From assembly GCA_963823095.1 (NCBI GenBank), contig CAWGKI010000012.1:124001-188000 (forward strand): DNA of 64,000 bases, in the 5' to 3' direction. Numbering within the stretch: the stretch's first letter is position 1; every line of letters begins with the position of its first letter. Origin of the DNA: CAIVVT01 sp963823095. GTDB lineage: Bacteria; Acidobacteriota; Terriglobia; Bryobacterales; Bryobacteraceae. A program made the position numbers and the translations under genes. Below, one piece after another: positions 8,532 to 17,330 of this stretch. The notes beneath the pieces are model-generated. The model was not told where the DNA came from, did not search any database, and was given only the letters and a program-made list of their open reading frames with translations.

Positions 8532-9629
8532 TTAGTCGGTGTCGTCTTCGGGATTGTACTGTTCGGGGTGAGGAGGAATGTCGTCGGCAGCCCGTTGGGC
8601 TTCGGTCCGAACCACGGGGACGGGATCGTCCACATGGATGATCACCTTCTCGGCGATGGCCCGGATCAATTCGGGCAGCCCCGCGCCAGTGACAGCCGAG
8701 ATCTGGAAGAACGGCATGCCGTGCTCGGCTGCCCGCTTCGCCACGCTCTCAACGACTTCCGGATCCTGCGCGGAGTCCATCTTCGTAGCGGCGACGAACA
8801 TCGGTTTGGCGGCGAGCGCGGCGCTAAAGCTGGCGAGTTCTTTGAGGATGACGTCGAAGTCGTTGGCCGGATCGCGGCCGCTGATACCGCTCACGTCCAC
8901 CAGATGCAGCAGCAGGCGCGTCCGCTCGACGTGCCGGAGGAACTGAATCCCCAGCCCGTGGCCCTGGCTCGCGCCTTCGATCAATCCAGGGATATCGGCG
9001 ACGACGAACGTGCGTTCGCCATCGGCCTGGACGACGCCCAGGTTGGGTTCCAGAGTGGTGAAGGGGTAATCTGCGATCTTGGGCCGTGCGGCGGAGATGC
9101 GTGAGATCAGCGTCGATTTGCCCGCATTCGGGAAGCCCACAAGCCCGACGTCCGCCAGCAGCTTGAGTTCCAGCCGGACCTTCCGCTCCACTCCCGGCGT
9201 GCCCGGCTCGTGGCGCGTTGGCGCCTGATTGGTCGATGTTGCGAAGTGCTGGTTGCCCCGTCCCCCGCGCCCGCCATGGCAGAGGATGAACGTGTCGCCG
9301 TGCTCGACAAAGTCGTGGAATACCTCGTGAGTTTCCGCGTCCATCGCAACGGTGCCGACGGGCACAGGCAGGTAAGTGTGATCGCCGTTGCGGCCGGAGC
9401 AATTGCTGCCTTCGCCGTGACGGCCGCGCTCGGCCTTGTGCTCCGGGTTGAATCGGAAATGCAGCAGGGTGTTATAGTTCCGGTTCGCCACCAGGACGAT
9501 GTCGCCGCCGCGCCCGCCGTCGCCGCCGCTGGGGCCGCCCTTGGGGACGTACTTCTCTCGGCGGAACGCGAGACAACCGTTCCCGCCGTCTCCGGCTTTG
9601 ACTCGAATTATGACTTCGTCGACAAACAT
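8532..9629 (-). CDS. obgE: GTPase Obg (CgtA)
   Basis: This is a full-length 365-residue Obg. The N-terminal glycine-rich OBG domain (about 1-158: KAGDGGNGCLAFRREKYVPK, GGDGGRGGDIV, CHGGRGGRGN) is followed by the G domain with G1 GFPNAGKST (about 166-174), G2 YPFTT, G3 DIPGLIEGAS, NKxD-type G4 written here as TKMD, and G5 ISAVTG. It binds the 50S ribosomal subunit and acts in ribosome maturation and stress control. G4 is TKMD rather than NKMD, a conservative variant. It ends the rplU-rpmA-obgE operon on the minus strand, the usual gene order. Confidence 0.95.
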   Translation of the reverse strand: MFVDEVIIRVKAGDGGNGCLAFRREKYVPKGGPSGGDGGRGGDIVLVANRNYNTLLHFRFNPEHKAERGRHGEGSNCSGRNGDHTYLPVPVGTVAMDAETHEVFHDFVEHGDTFILCHGGRGGRGNQHFATSTNQAPTRHEPGTPGVERKVRLELKLLADVGLVGFPNAGKSTLISRISAARPKIADYPFTTLEPNLGVVQADGERTFVVADIPGLIEGASQGHGLGIQFLRHVERTRLLLHLVDVSGISGRDPANDFDVILKELASFSAALAAKPMFVAATKMDSAQDPEVVESVAKRAAEHGMPFFQISAVTGAGLPELIRAIAEKVIIHVDDPVPVVRTEAQRAADDIPPHPEQYNPEDDTD

Positions 9630-9684
9630 GGACTTAAGACGCCTTTAGTATCGGCCCAATTCGTTCAGCAGTCACCCGGCGAGT

Positions 9685-9805
9685 GGGGCGCCCCCTAGGT
9701 CCGCGCGGGTCCCCCTGGATCCGCTTCCGTGTGGCATCGGCGGAACGCACACCGAAGCAAGAGGCCGACGAGGGCGTCGGCCGCAGACCTGGGGGTCTGC
9801 CCCAC
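9685..9805. repeat. Intergenic GC-rich palindromic repeat, copy 1 of a composite element
   Basis: The 45 bases at 9761-9805 are, as reverse complement, identical at all but one position to 35366-35410. The neighbouring half (GGTCCGCGCGGGTCC, about 9700-9715) also matches the other end of the 35.4 kb copy in inverse order. Each copy therefore has two outer GTGGGGC/GCCCCAC-type arms around a variable core. It lies between rpmA and obgE, inside the operon, so it is probably transcribed. Confidence 0.75.
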
Positions 9806-9893
9806 TACGGGCGCGCGGGTGCCAGAAACACGAAGGCCGCCGGAGGCGTAACCCCGGGCGGCCCAGAGAACTCTCGTGCAATTGAGGCGGCGC

Positions 9894-10172
9894 TCAGGCG
9901 ACTTCGACCGGCGCAACTTCGAGCGGTGTGACGCTGACAAACTTGCCCATGCGGCCGCGATCGCGCCATACGACGGTACCGTCGACTTTCGCGTACAGCG
10001 TGTCGTCCTTGCCGATGCCAACGAACTCGCCGGGCTTGTAGCGGGTGCCGCGCTGGCGAACGATGATCGAACCGCCGGGGACTACCTGACCGCTGAAAAG
10101 CTTGATGCCGAGACGCTGTGCGTTTGAATCGCGCCCGTTTTTAGAACTGCCAAGACCTTTTTTGTGTGCCAT
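9894..10172 (-). CDS. rpmA: 50S ribosomal protein L27
   Basis: This 92-residue protein starts MAHKKGLGSSKNGRDSNAQR and carries GIKLFSGQVVPGGSIIVRQRG, the unmistakable L27 signature. The N-terminus reaches the peptidyl-transferase centre. There is no extra N-terminal cleaved peptide of the Firmicutes type. A GGAG ribosome binding site precedes the ATG. It lies directly after rplU and before obgE. The C-terminus has a short VEVAPVEVA-like tail. Confidence 0.97.
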   Translation of the reverse strand: MAHKKGLGSSKNGRDSNAQRLGIKLFSGQVVPGGSIIVRQRGTRYKPGEFVGIGKDDTLYAKVDGTVVWRDRGRMGKFVSVTPLEVAPVEVA

Positions 10173-10185
10173 GACTTAAGGACTC

Positions 10186-10497
10186 CTACGCCACAATCTC
10201 TTCGATTTTGATCGTGGTCAGGTTCTGCCGGTGACCGATCGTCTTCTTGTACTGCTTCTTGCGCTTGAACTTGAAGACCAGCATCTTGTCGCCGCGGGTC
10301 TGCTTGACGATGGAAGCATTCACCTTGGCTGTCGCGGCCGCGCCACCAATGAGCAGCTCGCCGGAATCCGTCCCCACTGCCAAAACTTTGTCGAATTCGA
10401 GCGCCGCGCCGGCGTTTCCCGCAAGCGTTTCCACCTGGAGAGTGTCGCCCGGGGCCACACGATACTGCTTGCCGCCAGTTTCGATTACTGCGTACAT
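10186..10497 (-). CDS. rplU: 50S ribosomal protein L21
   Basis: This 103-residue L21 has the N-terminus MYAVIETGGKQYRVAPGDTL and the C-terminal RNA-binding stretch FKFKRKKQYKKTIGHRQNLT. I used the internal ATG at 10497, preceded by AAGGAAA, because upstream in-frame residues are not part of L21. It is the first gene of rplU-rpmA-obgE and only 13 bases separate it from rpmA. L21 binds 23S rRNA. Confidence 0.97.
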   Translation of the reverse strand: MYAVIETGGKQYRVAPGDTLQVETLAGNAGAALEFDKVLAVGTDSGELLIGGAAATAKVNASIVKQTRGDKMLVFKFKRKKQYKKTIGHRQNLTTIKIEEIVA

Positions 10498-10687
10498 GTT
10501 CGTTTTCCTTAGAAATTCACCGGGGCTCTTATGGGAAGCGATCCGGGAGGGCAGCACCCAAGCACGAGCACGCTAGTGCCCAAAACGCATGGTGCGACAA
10601 CCATCCAGTGTAGCGAAGAGTAAACCGGACTGCAAACTGAAGTCTCGAACAAGCCTGAGGCGGGCGGCTCCTGGGAACGCCGCAGCC

Positions 10688-10903
10688 TTACGGCCGCGCC
10701 CGCCACCAACGGCGGACGGCCACCACGGACCACACGCCCTCCACCAGCCCAAACGGCCAGGCGCCCTGCAGGAATCCGTAGGCCGAGCCGAGAACGCACG
10801 CTCCGGCAAAAGCCAGAATGTAGTGCCGGCCTCGACTCTCCAGCGTGTAAAGCACGAGCATGGCAGTCACGGCGAAAAGTCCAAATAGGGTAACGGTATT
10901 CAT
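10688..10903 (-). CDS. Small conserved membrane protein (71 aa)
   Basis: There are two predicted membrane helices: VTLFGLFAVTAMLVLYTL at the N-terminus and YILAFAGACVLGSAYGFLQG in the middle. A short amphipathic end with VVAVRRWW follows. The motif AFAGACVLGSAYGFLQGAWP looks strongly conserved, but the function is unknown. It lies about 190 bases upstream of rplU on the same strand and may share a transcript with it. Confidence 0.65.
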   Translation of the reverse strand: MNTVTLFGLFAVTAMLVLYTLESRGRHYILAFAGACVLGSAYGFLQGAWPFGLVEGVWSVVAVRRWWRARP

Positions 10904-10958
10904 GCGGTGACGGCTGCGATCTCTCGTTTCCCAGGATTACGTCCAACAGGGTACGGCT

Positions 10959-11162
10959 TTATTGATGCTCCATGCGCTCAGCCCAACGCAAGAATCGCAG
11001 CAATTCGCGGCGGCGCGTCCATGCGAACCGCCAAAAATCGCCGAAGGTGATCCGCTCGGCGTGCAGTCCCCAATACGTCTCGATGCGCCACAGAATGTAA
11101 GGCGAACGCCAAGGCGTGAGCCTATAGCCGCGTGTGGTGCGCCAAAGGTAGCCGATCATCAC
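10959..11162 (-). CDS. Small basic conserved hypothetical protein (67 aa)
   Basis: This 67-residue tryptophan- and arginine-rich protein (GYRLTPWRSPYILWRIET ... FGDFWRFAWTRRRELLRFLRW) has a regular pattern of aromatic residues and is predicted to be helical. I recognise it only as a recurrent acidobacterial-type small protein without known function. It lies between the VWFA genes and the small membrane protein on the same strand. Confidence 0.55.
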   Translation of the reverse strand: MMIGYLWRTTRGYRLTPWRSPYILWRIETYWGLHAERITFGDFWRFAWTRRRELLRFLRWAERMEHQ

Positions 11163-11199
11163 CCAATTCTTCCTGAGACCTGCCGGCCGCCCAAGACGC

Positions 11200-12141
11200 T
11201 CAGTTGCCCGGGGGCGCGGAACTCGCCTGCCTTTTCTGGGTCTCGGGGGTCGCGTAGTAGCCGGTGCGGGTGCGGACGGTGTACTTGCCGGCCGTGACTT
11301 TGATTTGCCGGAAAGTCCCGTCGAGGTTCTGATTGCTGGGCGAGTAGGCCAGGACGTACTGGTTGCGAATGTCGTGCGCCACCTGCTGCGCCATGCTCTC
11401 CACCTCGCCGATGTCCTTGGGGTAGAGGCTGAAGCCTCCGGAGGCCTTGGTCAGCGCGTCGAGAGCACGCTTGGCTTTACCCGCCTCGCGCCTGTCTTCC
11501 TCGCCGAGAATTCCGATGGCGTAGACCAGAACATCGGGGTTCTTGTGGGCCTTTTCGACCAGTTTTTCCAGCGTGATGCCCATGGACGTCGTGTCGTTCC
11601 CATCGGTGACGATGAGGAGCACCTTCTTGTCCTTCTTCCCCTGCTGTTTCAGGTAGTCGATGGACATCGAAACGGCGTCCCGCATCGCCGTCCCGCCCTT
11701 GGAGTCTATGCGAGCGATACCTTCCTCCATCTTGTGGATGTCATTGGTGAAGGGCACGTCGAGATAGGCGTCGTCGTTGAAGTTGACAATGAACGCCTCG
11801 TCCAGCTTGTTGGAGGCCTTCACGAGTTGGATGACGGCCGTCTCCACCTTCTGGCGCTTCTCGCGCATGCTCCCGCTGTTGTCTACGATGATACCGATGG
11901 AAACGGGAGTATCCTCCCGTTTGAAGACCGACACCTGCTGTTCGGCATTGTTTTCGAAGACCTTAAAGGTCTCCTTGGGCAGGTTGGTCACCAGCTTGCC
12001 TGAATGGTCGAGAACGCTCATGTGAAGGACGACGAGCCGCGTGTCGGAGCGAATCACGAAGGGCTCATCCTGAGCGGAGGCCAGCATGCAGAGGCATGCG
12101 GCGAGAAGGAGCGAACCAAATACCTTACTGGCTGGGCGCAT
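11200..12141 (-). CDS. Secreted VWFA-related domain protein
   Basis: This 313-residue protein has a signal peptide (VFGSLLLAACLCMLASAQ), a short beta-region (LVVLHMSVLDHSGKLVTNLP) and a von Willebrand factor A domain with the MIDAS motif DNSGSM (in IGIIVDNSGSMREKRQKVE). Further metal-site segments are GTAMRDAV and VTDGNDTTS. It corresponds to the acidobacterial VWFA-related family. Such domains bind ligands through a divalent metal ion at the cell surface or in the periplasm. The start overlaps the end of the next VWFA gene by 17 bases, so the two paralogues are co-transcribed. Confidence 0.88.
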   Translation of the reverse strand: MRPASKVFGSLLLAACLCMLASAQDEPFVIRSDTRLVVLHMSVLDHSGKLVTNLPKETFKVFENNAEQQVSVFKREDTPVSIGIIVDNSGSMREKRQKVETAVIQLVKASNKLDEAFIVNFNDDAYLDVPFTNDIHKMEEGIARIDSKGGTAMRDAVSMSIDYLKQQGKKDKKVLLIVTDGNDTTSMGITLEKLVEKAHKNPDVLVYAIGILGEEDRREAGKAKRALDALTKASGGFSLYPKDIGEVESMAQQVAHDIRNQYVLAYSPSNQNLDGTFRQIKVTAGKYTVRTRTGYYATPETQKRQASSAPPGN

Positions 12142-13123
12142 AGTAGCCTTGCCGGTACAGCGCCCTGAGTGGGGGCAGACCGCGCGGTTGATTTAATTTT
12201 ACAGTGACACGACGATACTTGCCGTCTCTCGTCAAGTTTTTCGAGACATAGCCCAAGACATATTGGTTGCGAAGTTCAATGCCGATCTTCGCCGCGATGT
12301 CCGGAAGATCGTTCAGATTCTCGACCGGGAAGTGGCGTCCGCCGGTCATGGCCGCAAGTTCGCTGAGCAACCCGGGACCGCCCAATTCCTCCGCGCTGCG
12401 CCCGCGCGACCCCACCGGTTCGAAGATACCCATGGCGTAGAGTTGCGCATCGGCCTCACGCAGCAGATTGCGCACCTCGGTCTCGGTATAGCGGCTCGAA
12501 TTGTCGCCGCCGTCCGAGATGATCAGCAGCGCCCGCCGGGGGTTCTTCCCCTTCTTCAACTCCTGGAGGGCCATATAGATGCCGTCGAGCAGAGCCGTCC
12601 TGCCTTTAGCCTGGGTGAAGGTGAGACGATTCTGAATCTCCTCGGTGGCGCGTGTGAAGGGCGTAAGGAGTTGGGGGCGATCGTTGAACTCCACGAGGAA
12701 GAACTCATCCTCCGGATTCGCGGTCCTGAAGAACTCGGCCGCCGCCTGACGCGATTTGTTGAGCTTGTTGCTCATGGAGCCGCTGGCATCGAAAACCAGC
12801 CCGATGGAGAGAGGTGCGTCGAAACTGGCGAAATAGGAAACATCCTGTTCTACTTTGTCCTCCATCAGGCGGAAGTTATCTTTCTCCATACCCGTGACGA
12901 ACTGGTTCAGCGGGGTGGTCACGGTGACGGGAATCAGAACGAGGTTGGTATCGATGCGCAGATTCGGGACGAGCCGATGCGCGTCTGCTTCGGAAGGCGG
13001 CGGGCCAGGCTTGGGCCGGGGTTCGATCTGCGGACGGGGCTCCTGCGCGATGAGCGCGGCGGCAGCCAGGCCGAGGATCGCCAAGACAATCAAAAAAAAG
13101 AACTTATACGTCTTGGTTCGCAT
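12125..13123 (-). CDS. Secreted VWFA-related domain protein (paralogue)
   Basis: This 332-residue protein has an N-terminal hydrophobic signal or anchor (FFFLIVLAILGLAAAALIA), a proline-rich linker (PRPQIEPRPKPGPPPSE) and a VWFA domain with MIDAS DASGSM, GRTALLDGIY and IISDGGDNSSR. The C-terminal beta sandwich (LRNQYVLGYVS ... YYAP) is shared with the downstream paralogue. It is the first gene of the VWFA pair and is divergent from kdsB across only 44 bases. Ligand and partner are unknown. Confidence 0.88.
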   Translation of the reverse strand: MRTKTYKFFFLIVLAILGLAAAALIAQEPRPQIEPRPKPGPPPSEADAHRLVPNLRIDTNLVLIPVTVTTPLNQFVTGMEKDNFRLMEDKVEQDVSYFASFDAPLSIGLVFDASGSMSNKLNKSRQAAAEFFRTANPEDEFFLVEFNDRPQLLTPFTRATEEIQNRLTFTQAKGRTALLDGIYMALQELKKGKNPRRALLIISDGGDNSSRYTETEVRNLLREADAQLYAMGIFEPVGSRGRSAEELGGPGLLSELAAMTGGRHFPVENLNDLPDIAAKIGIELRNQYVLGYVSKNLTRDGKYRRVTVKLNQPRGLPPLRALYRQGYYAPSQ

Positions 13124-13167
13124 TCAGCTCCACTGCGGCCACCGCAAGTATAACATGCCGGGATTTT

Positions 13168-13932
13168 GTGCTATTCTCGATTGTGCGCCCCTCGATTCTG
13201 GGAATTATTCCAGCCCGACACGCATCCACAAGATTCCCCGGAAAACCCCTCGCCGTCCTCGCCGGTAAGCCCATGATCCAGCACGTCTGGGAGCGGAGCC
13301 GAGAGTCCCGATATCTGAGCCGCGTGATCGTCGCTACCGACAATCGCGAAATCGCCGATGCCGCCCGCAGGTTCGGAGCGGAAGTGGCCATGACGCGAGA
13401 AGACCACACGTCCGGCACGGACCGGGTGGCCGAGGCGGCAGCCGCTACGGACGCACAAATCATCGTGAACATCCAGGGCGACGAGCCCTTGATCGATCCG
13501 GCATCGATAGATGCGGCCCTCCTTTCCCTTTTAGACGATCCAGGATGCGAAATGGCGACATTGAAAAAGCGCATCACAGATCCGGATGACATTGAAAACC
13601 CGAATGTGGTCAAAGTGGTGACCGCCCTCAACGGGGATGCGCTGTATTTCTCCCGCTCGCCGATTCCGTTCGACCGGTCGGGCGGCGCCGTGTATTGGAA
13701 GCATATCGGGCTCTATGTCTTTCGCCGGGCTCTGCTGTTAAGCTACTCCCGGCTCGCTCGGGGGCCACTCGAGGAGACCGAAAAGCTCGAACAGTTGCGT
13801 GCGCTGGAGAACGGCATACCCATTCGAGTCGCCGAAACCGATTCCGACACCATTGGCGTGGACACGCCCGATGACCTGGCGGCGGTAGAGCGGCTCTTTT
13901 CCCTCTCGGAGCAGAACAACAGAAATGGCTAA
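13168..13932 (+). CDS. kdsB: 3-deoxy-manno-octulosonate cytidylyltransferase (CMP-KDO synthetase)
   Basis: This 254-residue enzyme activates KDO with CTP for lipopolysaccharide core assembly. The nucleotide-binding start GIIPARHASTRFPGKPL, the VATDNREIADA and TREDHTSGTDRVAEA segments, NIQGDEPLI and the end GVDTPDDL are the family landmarks. It is full length. The listed start is GTG at 13168; a second GTG at 13183 is equally possible. It overlaps pyrG by eight bases, and kdsA follows pyrG, so the operon couples CTP supply to KDO synthesis and activation. Confidence 0.93.
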   Translation: MLFSIVRPSILGIIPARHASTRFPGKPLAVLAGKPMIQHVWERSRESRYLSRVIVATDNREIADAARRFGAEVAMTREDHTSGTDRVAEAAAATDAQIIVNIQGDEPLIDPASIDAALLSLLDDPGCEMATLKKRITDPDDIENPNVVKVVTALNGDALYFSRSPIPFDRSGGAVYWKHIGLYVFRRALLLSYSRLARGPLEETEKLEQLRALENGIPIRVAETDSDTIGVDTPDDLAAVERLFSLSEQNNRNG

Positions 13933-15576
13933 GTACATTTTCGTGACCGGCGGTGTGGTTTCCTCCCTAGGCAAGGGCATCACCGCGGCGTCCATCGGCT
14001 GCCTGCTGGAGAGCCGTGGCCTGAAGGTCAACATGCAGAAGTTTGACCCCTATCTCAATGTGGATCCAGGCACGATGAGCCCATTCCAGCATGGAGAGGT
14101 CTTCGTCACCGACGACGGCGCCGAAACCGACCTCGACCTCGGCCACTATGAGCGCTTCACGCACGCGAAACTCAAGCAGGCCAACAACCTGACCTCGGGC
14201 CGAATTTACGAACGGATCATTACCAAAGAGCGTCGAGGCGATTACCTGGGCAAGACGGTCCAGGTGATTCCGCACGTCACGAATGAAATCAAAGCCGCGA
14301 CGCGCAAGGTCAGTGACGACGTGGACGTCGTCATCGTCGAAATCGGCGGAACGGTGGGCGATATCGAGTCGCAGCCCTTCACGGAAGCGATTCGCCAGCT
14401 ACGCCACGAACTGGGCCGGCGCAATACGCTGTTCGTTCATTTGACGCTGGTACCGTGGATCGCCGCGGCGCAGGAGTTGAAGACCAAGCCGACGCAGCAC
14501 AGCGTCAAAGAACTGCGGGCCATGGGCATCCAGCCCGATATCCTGATCTGCCGCAGCGAGCGTCCGATTCCACAGGACCAGCGCGACAAGATCGCGCTGT
14601 TCTGCGACGTGGACGTGGACGCGGTGATCAGTTGCTACGACGTGGACACGGTCTACCAGATTCCGATCACGCTGGCCGAAGGCGGCGTGGACGAAATCGT
14701 CGTTCGGGAATTGCAGATTCAGAACGGACACCCCCGCGACCTGACGGCGTGGAGCGCAATGCTCGACCGGATGAGGAACCCGATCGACGAGGTCCATATC
14801 GGGTTGGTCGGCAAATATGTCGAGTACGAAGACTCATACAAGAGCCTGAAAGAAGCCCTGCTGCATGGCGGCATCCATCACCATTTGAAAGTCCGGCTGA
14901 GTTGGATTGAGAGCGAAAAGATGGAGTGGCCGGCGTGCACCGAGTCGCTCGGACAGTACGATGGCATCCTGGTACCCGGCGGCTTCGGAGCGCGCGGCGT
15001 GGAGGGCATGCTGAACGCGATCCGTTTCGCGCGCGAAGCTCGAGTGCCTTATTTCGGCATCTGCCTGGGCATGCAGACCGCGGTAATCGAGTTGGCGCGC
15101 AATGTCTGCGGGCTCACCGGCGCGGATTCCACCGAGTTCGAGGCCGGCTCGCCTTACCCCGTCATCTACAAGTTGCGAGACCTGCTGGGCGTCGAAGAAC
15201 TCGGCGGCACGATGCGCTCTGGGCGCGTACCCGTGCATGCTGGCCGAAGACAGCTTCGCGCGAAGCGGCCTACAACACGGATCAGATCAGCGAGCGGCAC
15301 CGCCACCGCTACGAGTTCAATCGCGCCTTCGAGGAGACTCTGACTTCGAACGGTCTGCGGATCACAGGGCGCTCGGAGGACGGCAAATTCGTCGAGATCT
15401 GCGAATTGCCAAGCCACCCGTGGTTCCTCGGTTGCCAGTTCCATCCGGAATTCAAATCCAAGCCGATGGAGCCGCACCCGCTGTTCGTCTCTTTTATTGG
15501 AGCCGCGTACAAGCACAGGCAGAAGCGCCTGGCCAATGAAGTTTCGCCGCTGTTTGCGGGTGAGACGCAGGAATGA
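13925..15576 (+). CDS. pyrG: CTP synthase (two frameshifts)
   Basis: The amidoligase domain is intact: KYIFVTGGVVSSLGKGI, KFDPYLNVDPGTMSP, GETDLDLGHYER-like GAETDLDLGHYERF, and IEIGGTVGDIES-like VEIGGTVGDIES. The glutaminase domain has GGFGARG, FGICLGMQ with the nucleophile Cys, and FHPEFKSKP with the catalytic His/Glu. Frame changes near 15222 and 15265 interrupt the piece reading LGAYPCMLAEDSFAR, after which the third frame gives AYNTDQISERHRHRYEFN. All family segments are present, so assembly error is likelier than loss in an essential gene. It makes CTP from UTP and glutamine. It overlaps kdsB at its start and kdsA at its end (ATGA). Confidence 0.9.
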
Positions 15577-16412
15577 ATCCAGTAGAGGTCACTCCGGAAC
15601 TTGTTTTCGGCGCCGGGCCGCTGGTGCTAATCGCCGGGCCTTGCGTGATCGAGAGCGAAGAGCACGTGCATTTGCTGGCGCGCTCGATACGCGCCATCGC
15701 CGGACATTTCGTTTTCAAGGCCAGTTTCGATAAGGCGAACCGATCTAGCGGCGCATCCTATCGTGGACCGGGCATCGATGCAGGATTGAAAATTCTCGCG
15801 GGACTGCGGCGCGAAGGCTACCCGGTGCTCACCGACATTCATGAGACGTGGCAGGCCGAGCGCGCCGCGGAAGTGGTCGACATTTTGCAGATCCCCGCGT
15901 TCCTATGCCGGCAGACCGACCTGCTGATCGCCGCCGGGCGCACGGGTCGCGTAGTGAACATCAAGAAGGGCCAGTTCGTTTCCCCGCAAGACATCGCTCG
16001 TGCGGCGGACAAGGTAGCATCCACCGGCAACAATCGCATCGTGCTGACCGAGCGCGGCTCGTCATTCGGCTACAACAATCTGGTGGTGGACATGCGTGGC
16101 CTCCCGCAAATGCGCGCGGCCGGATGGCCGGTCGTTTTCGATGCCACGCATAGCGTTCAACTGCCTGGAGCCAGCGGGACAGTCTCGGGCGGCGCCCCGG
16201 AATTCATCGAGCCGCTATCGCGGGCGGCTGTCGCCACCGGCATTGACGGACTGTTCGTCGAGGTTCACGAGGAGCCCGCGCGCGCGCTATCGGACGGCGC
16301 CAACGCTCTGCGGCTCGACCGGTTGGCCAGATTGCTGGATCGAATCCGGCGAATCGATACTCTGGTGAAGAGCGGAGAGTTCCTCCACGAATCGAACTCG
16401 CCGCTCGTCTAG
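15573..16412 (+). CDS. kdsA: 3-deoxy-8-phosphooctulonate synthase
   Basis: This 279-residue KDO-8-phosphate synthase condenses arabinose-5-phosphate with phosphoenolpyruvate. Landmarks are LIAGPCVIES at the N-terminus, FKASFDKANRSS, VLTDIHE, QIPAFLCRQTDLL, NIKKGQF, LTERGSSFGYNNLVVDMR and FDATHSVQ. In the metal-dependent class the first GPCxxES segment has Cys, as here; the class assignment is tentative. The ATG overlaps the pyrG stop by four bases. It supplies KDO for CMP-KDO synthetase three genes upstream. Confidence 0.94.
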   Translation: MNPVEVTPELVFGAGPLVLIAGPCVIESEEHVHLLARSIRAIAGHFVFKASFDKANRSSGASYRGPGIDAGLKILAGLRREGYPVLTDIHETWQAERAAEVVDILQIPAFLCRQTDLLIAAGRTGRVVNIKKGQFVSPQDIARAADKVASTGNNRIVLTERGSSFGYNNLVVDMRGLPQMRAAGWPVVFDATHSVQLPGASGTVSGGAPEFIEPLSRAAVATGIDGLFVEVHEEPARALSDGANALRLDRLARLLDRIRRIDTLVKSGEFLHESNSPLV

Positions 16413-16444
16413 GATAAGAGGGAAGATTGTCAGGAGACCCGGCC

Positions 16445-16915
16445 ATGCTGTCTAACGTCCGCCGCGCCCGCCGCGGCTTTTCGCTGATTGAGTTGCTGAT
16501 CGTCATCGCGATCATCCTCATCATTGCCGCGATTGCGGCGCCGAAACTGAACGTAGCGCGTATGCAGGCGCAGGAGATGGCCGCAATCCGCACGCTGACG
16601 ACGATCCACGTGGCCGAAACCTCATACTTCTCCCAGTTCGGCAAGTTCGCCGAGAGCCTGCAACAGCTTGGACCGCCGGCTGGCGGAGCGGCGGGGCCCG
16701 CGGCCGCCGACCTGATTTCGGGCGACCTGGCGTCGGGCCAGAAGAGCGGTTACGTGTTCACGCTGTCCGCGATCAAGGAAGGCTACTCAATCGTTGCCGT
16801 CCCGCAGATCTTCGGTCAGACTGGACGGCGCACGTTCTACTCCGACCAGACCATGGCCATCCGTGAGAACTGGGGTCAGGAACCGGCCACGGCTCAGAGC
16901 CATGAGATCAAGTAG
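16445..16915 (+). CDS. Type IV pilin-like / general secretion pseudopilin
   Basis: The short leader ends in RRARRG before FSLIELLIVIAIILIIAAIA, the class-III signal peptide: cleavage after Gly, Phe as +1 and the essential Glu at +5. A globular domain of about 120 residues follows (ETSYFSQFGKFAESLQQLG ... GYVFTLSAIKEGYSIVAVP) and the protein ends PATAQSHEIK. I chose the ATG at 16445 with AGGAG upstream instead of the TTG at 16427. It lies 30 bases after kdsA. No prepilin peptidase or assembly genes are nearby. A decayed copy of its 3' end occurs at 17940-18047. Confidence 0.88.
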   Translation: MLSNVRRARRGFSLIELLIVIAIILIIAAIAAPKLNVARMQAQEMAAIRTLTTIHVAETSYFSQFGKFAESLQQLGPPAGGAAGPAAADLISGDLASGQKSGYVFTLSAIKEGYSIVAVPQIFGQTGRRTFYSDQTMAIRENWGQEPATAQSHEIK

Positions 16916-16971
16916 GAGCCGCTAGTTCTCGACCCGAATCAACAGGGGTCCGCCCGCTCGGGCGCTGGTAT

Positions 16972-17307
16972 CTATTCACCCTCGTCCGGTTCGGCCAGCA
17001 ACTCGCCCAATCGATCGAGCCTTCGTTCCCAAGGCGAACGGCGATCGCGGATCCACTGCTCCAAGACTGCCAGCCCGGCCGTCTCGATACGGCAAGTCCT
17101 CACCCGGCCAAGCTTTTCGGTGTGCACCAGTCCACTCTCCTCCAACACTTGCAGGTGTTGAACGACCGCGGTGAGAGTGATGTCCAGAGGCTCTGCCAGA
17201 CGGGAGACCGATTGAGGTCCCTCGCTCAGCTTCTCCATGATGGCTCGCCGCGTGGGATCGCCGAGCGCGTGGAATACACGGCCGGCGTTAACTTGTTGCT
17301 TGGACAT
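16972..17307 (-). CDS. ArsR-family transcriptional regulator
   Basis: This is a winged-helix protein of 111 residues. It starts MSKQQVNAGRVFHALGDPTR and has the recognition helix region LDITLTAVVQHLQVLEESGLV and the wing GRVRTCRIE. No cysteine metal site is visible, so it probably belongs to the group paired with SRPBCC/AHSA1 proteins. I start at the ATG at 17307, just after the SRPBCC stop; an upstream in-frame start at 17376 would overlap that gene. It probably represses its own operon. Confidence 0.82.
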   Translation of the reverse strand: MSKQQVNAGRVFHALGDPTRRAIMEKLSEGPQSVSRLAEPLDITLTAVVQHLQVLEESGLVHTEKLGRVRTCRIETAGLAVLEQWIRDRRSPWERRLDRLGELLAEPDEGE

Positions 17308-17330
17308 TTCCGCCGATTGCACTTGCTCGC

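Noticed and set aside
8340..9104. Plus-strand frame of 254 residues opposite obgE
   Set aside because: Obg on the other strand has all five G motifs; this frame has no recognisable feature.
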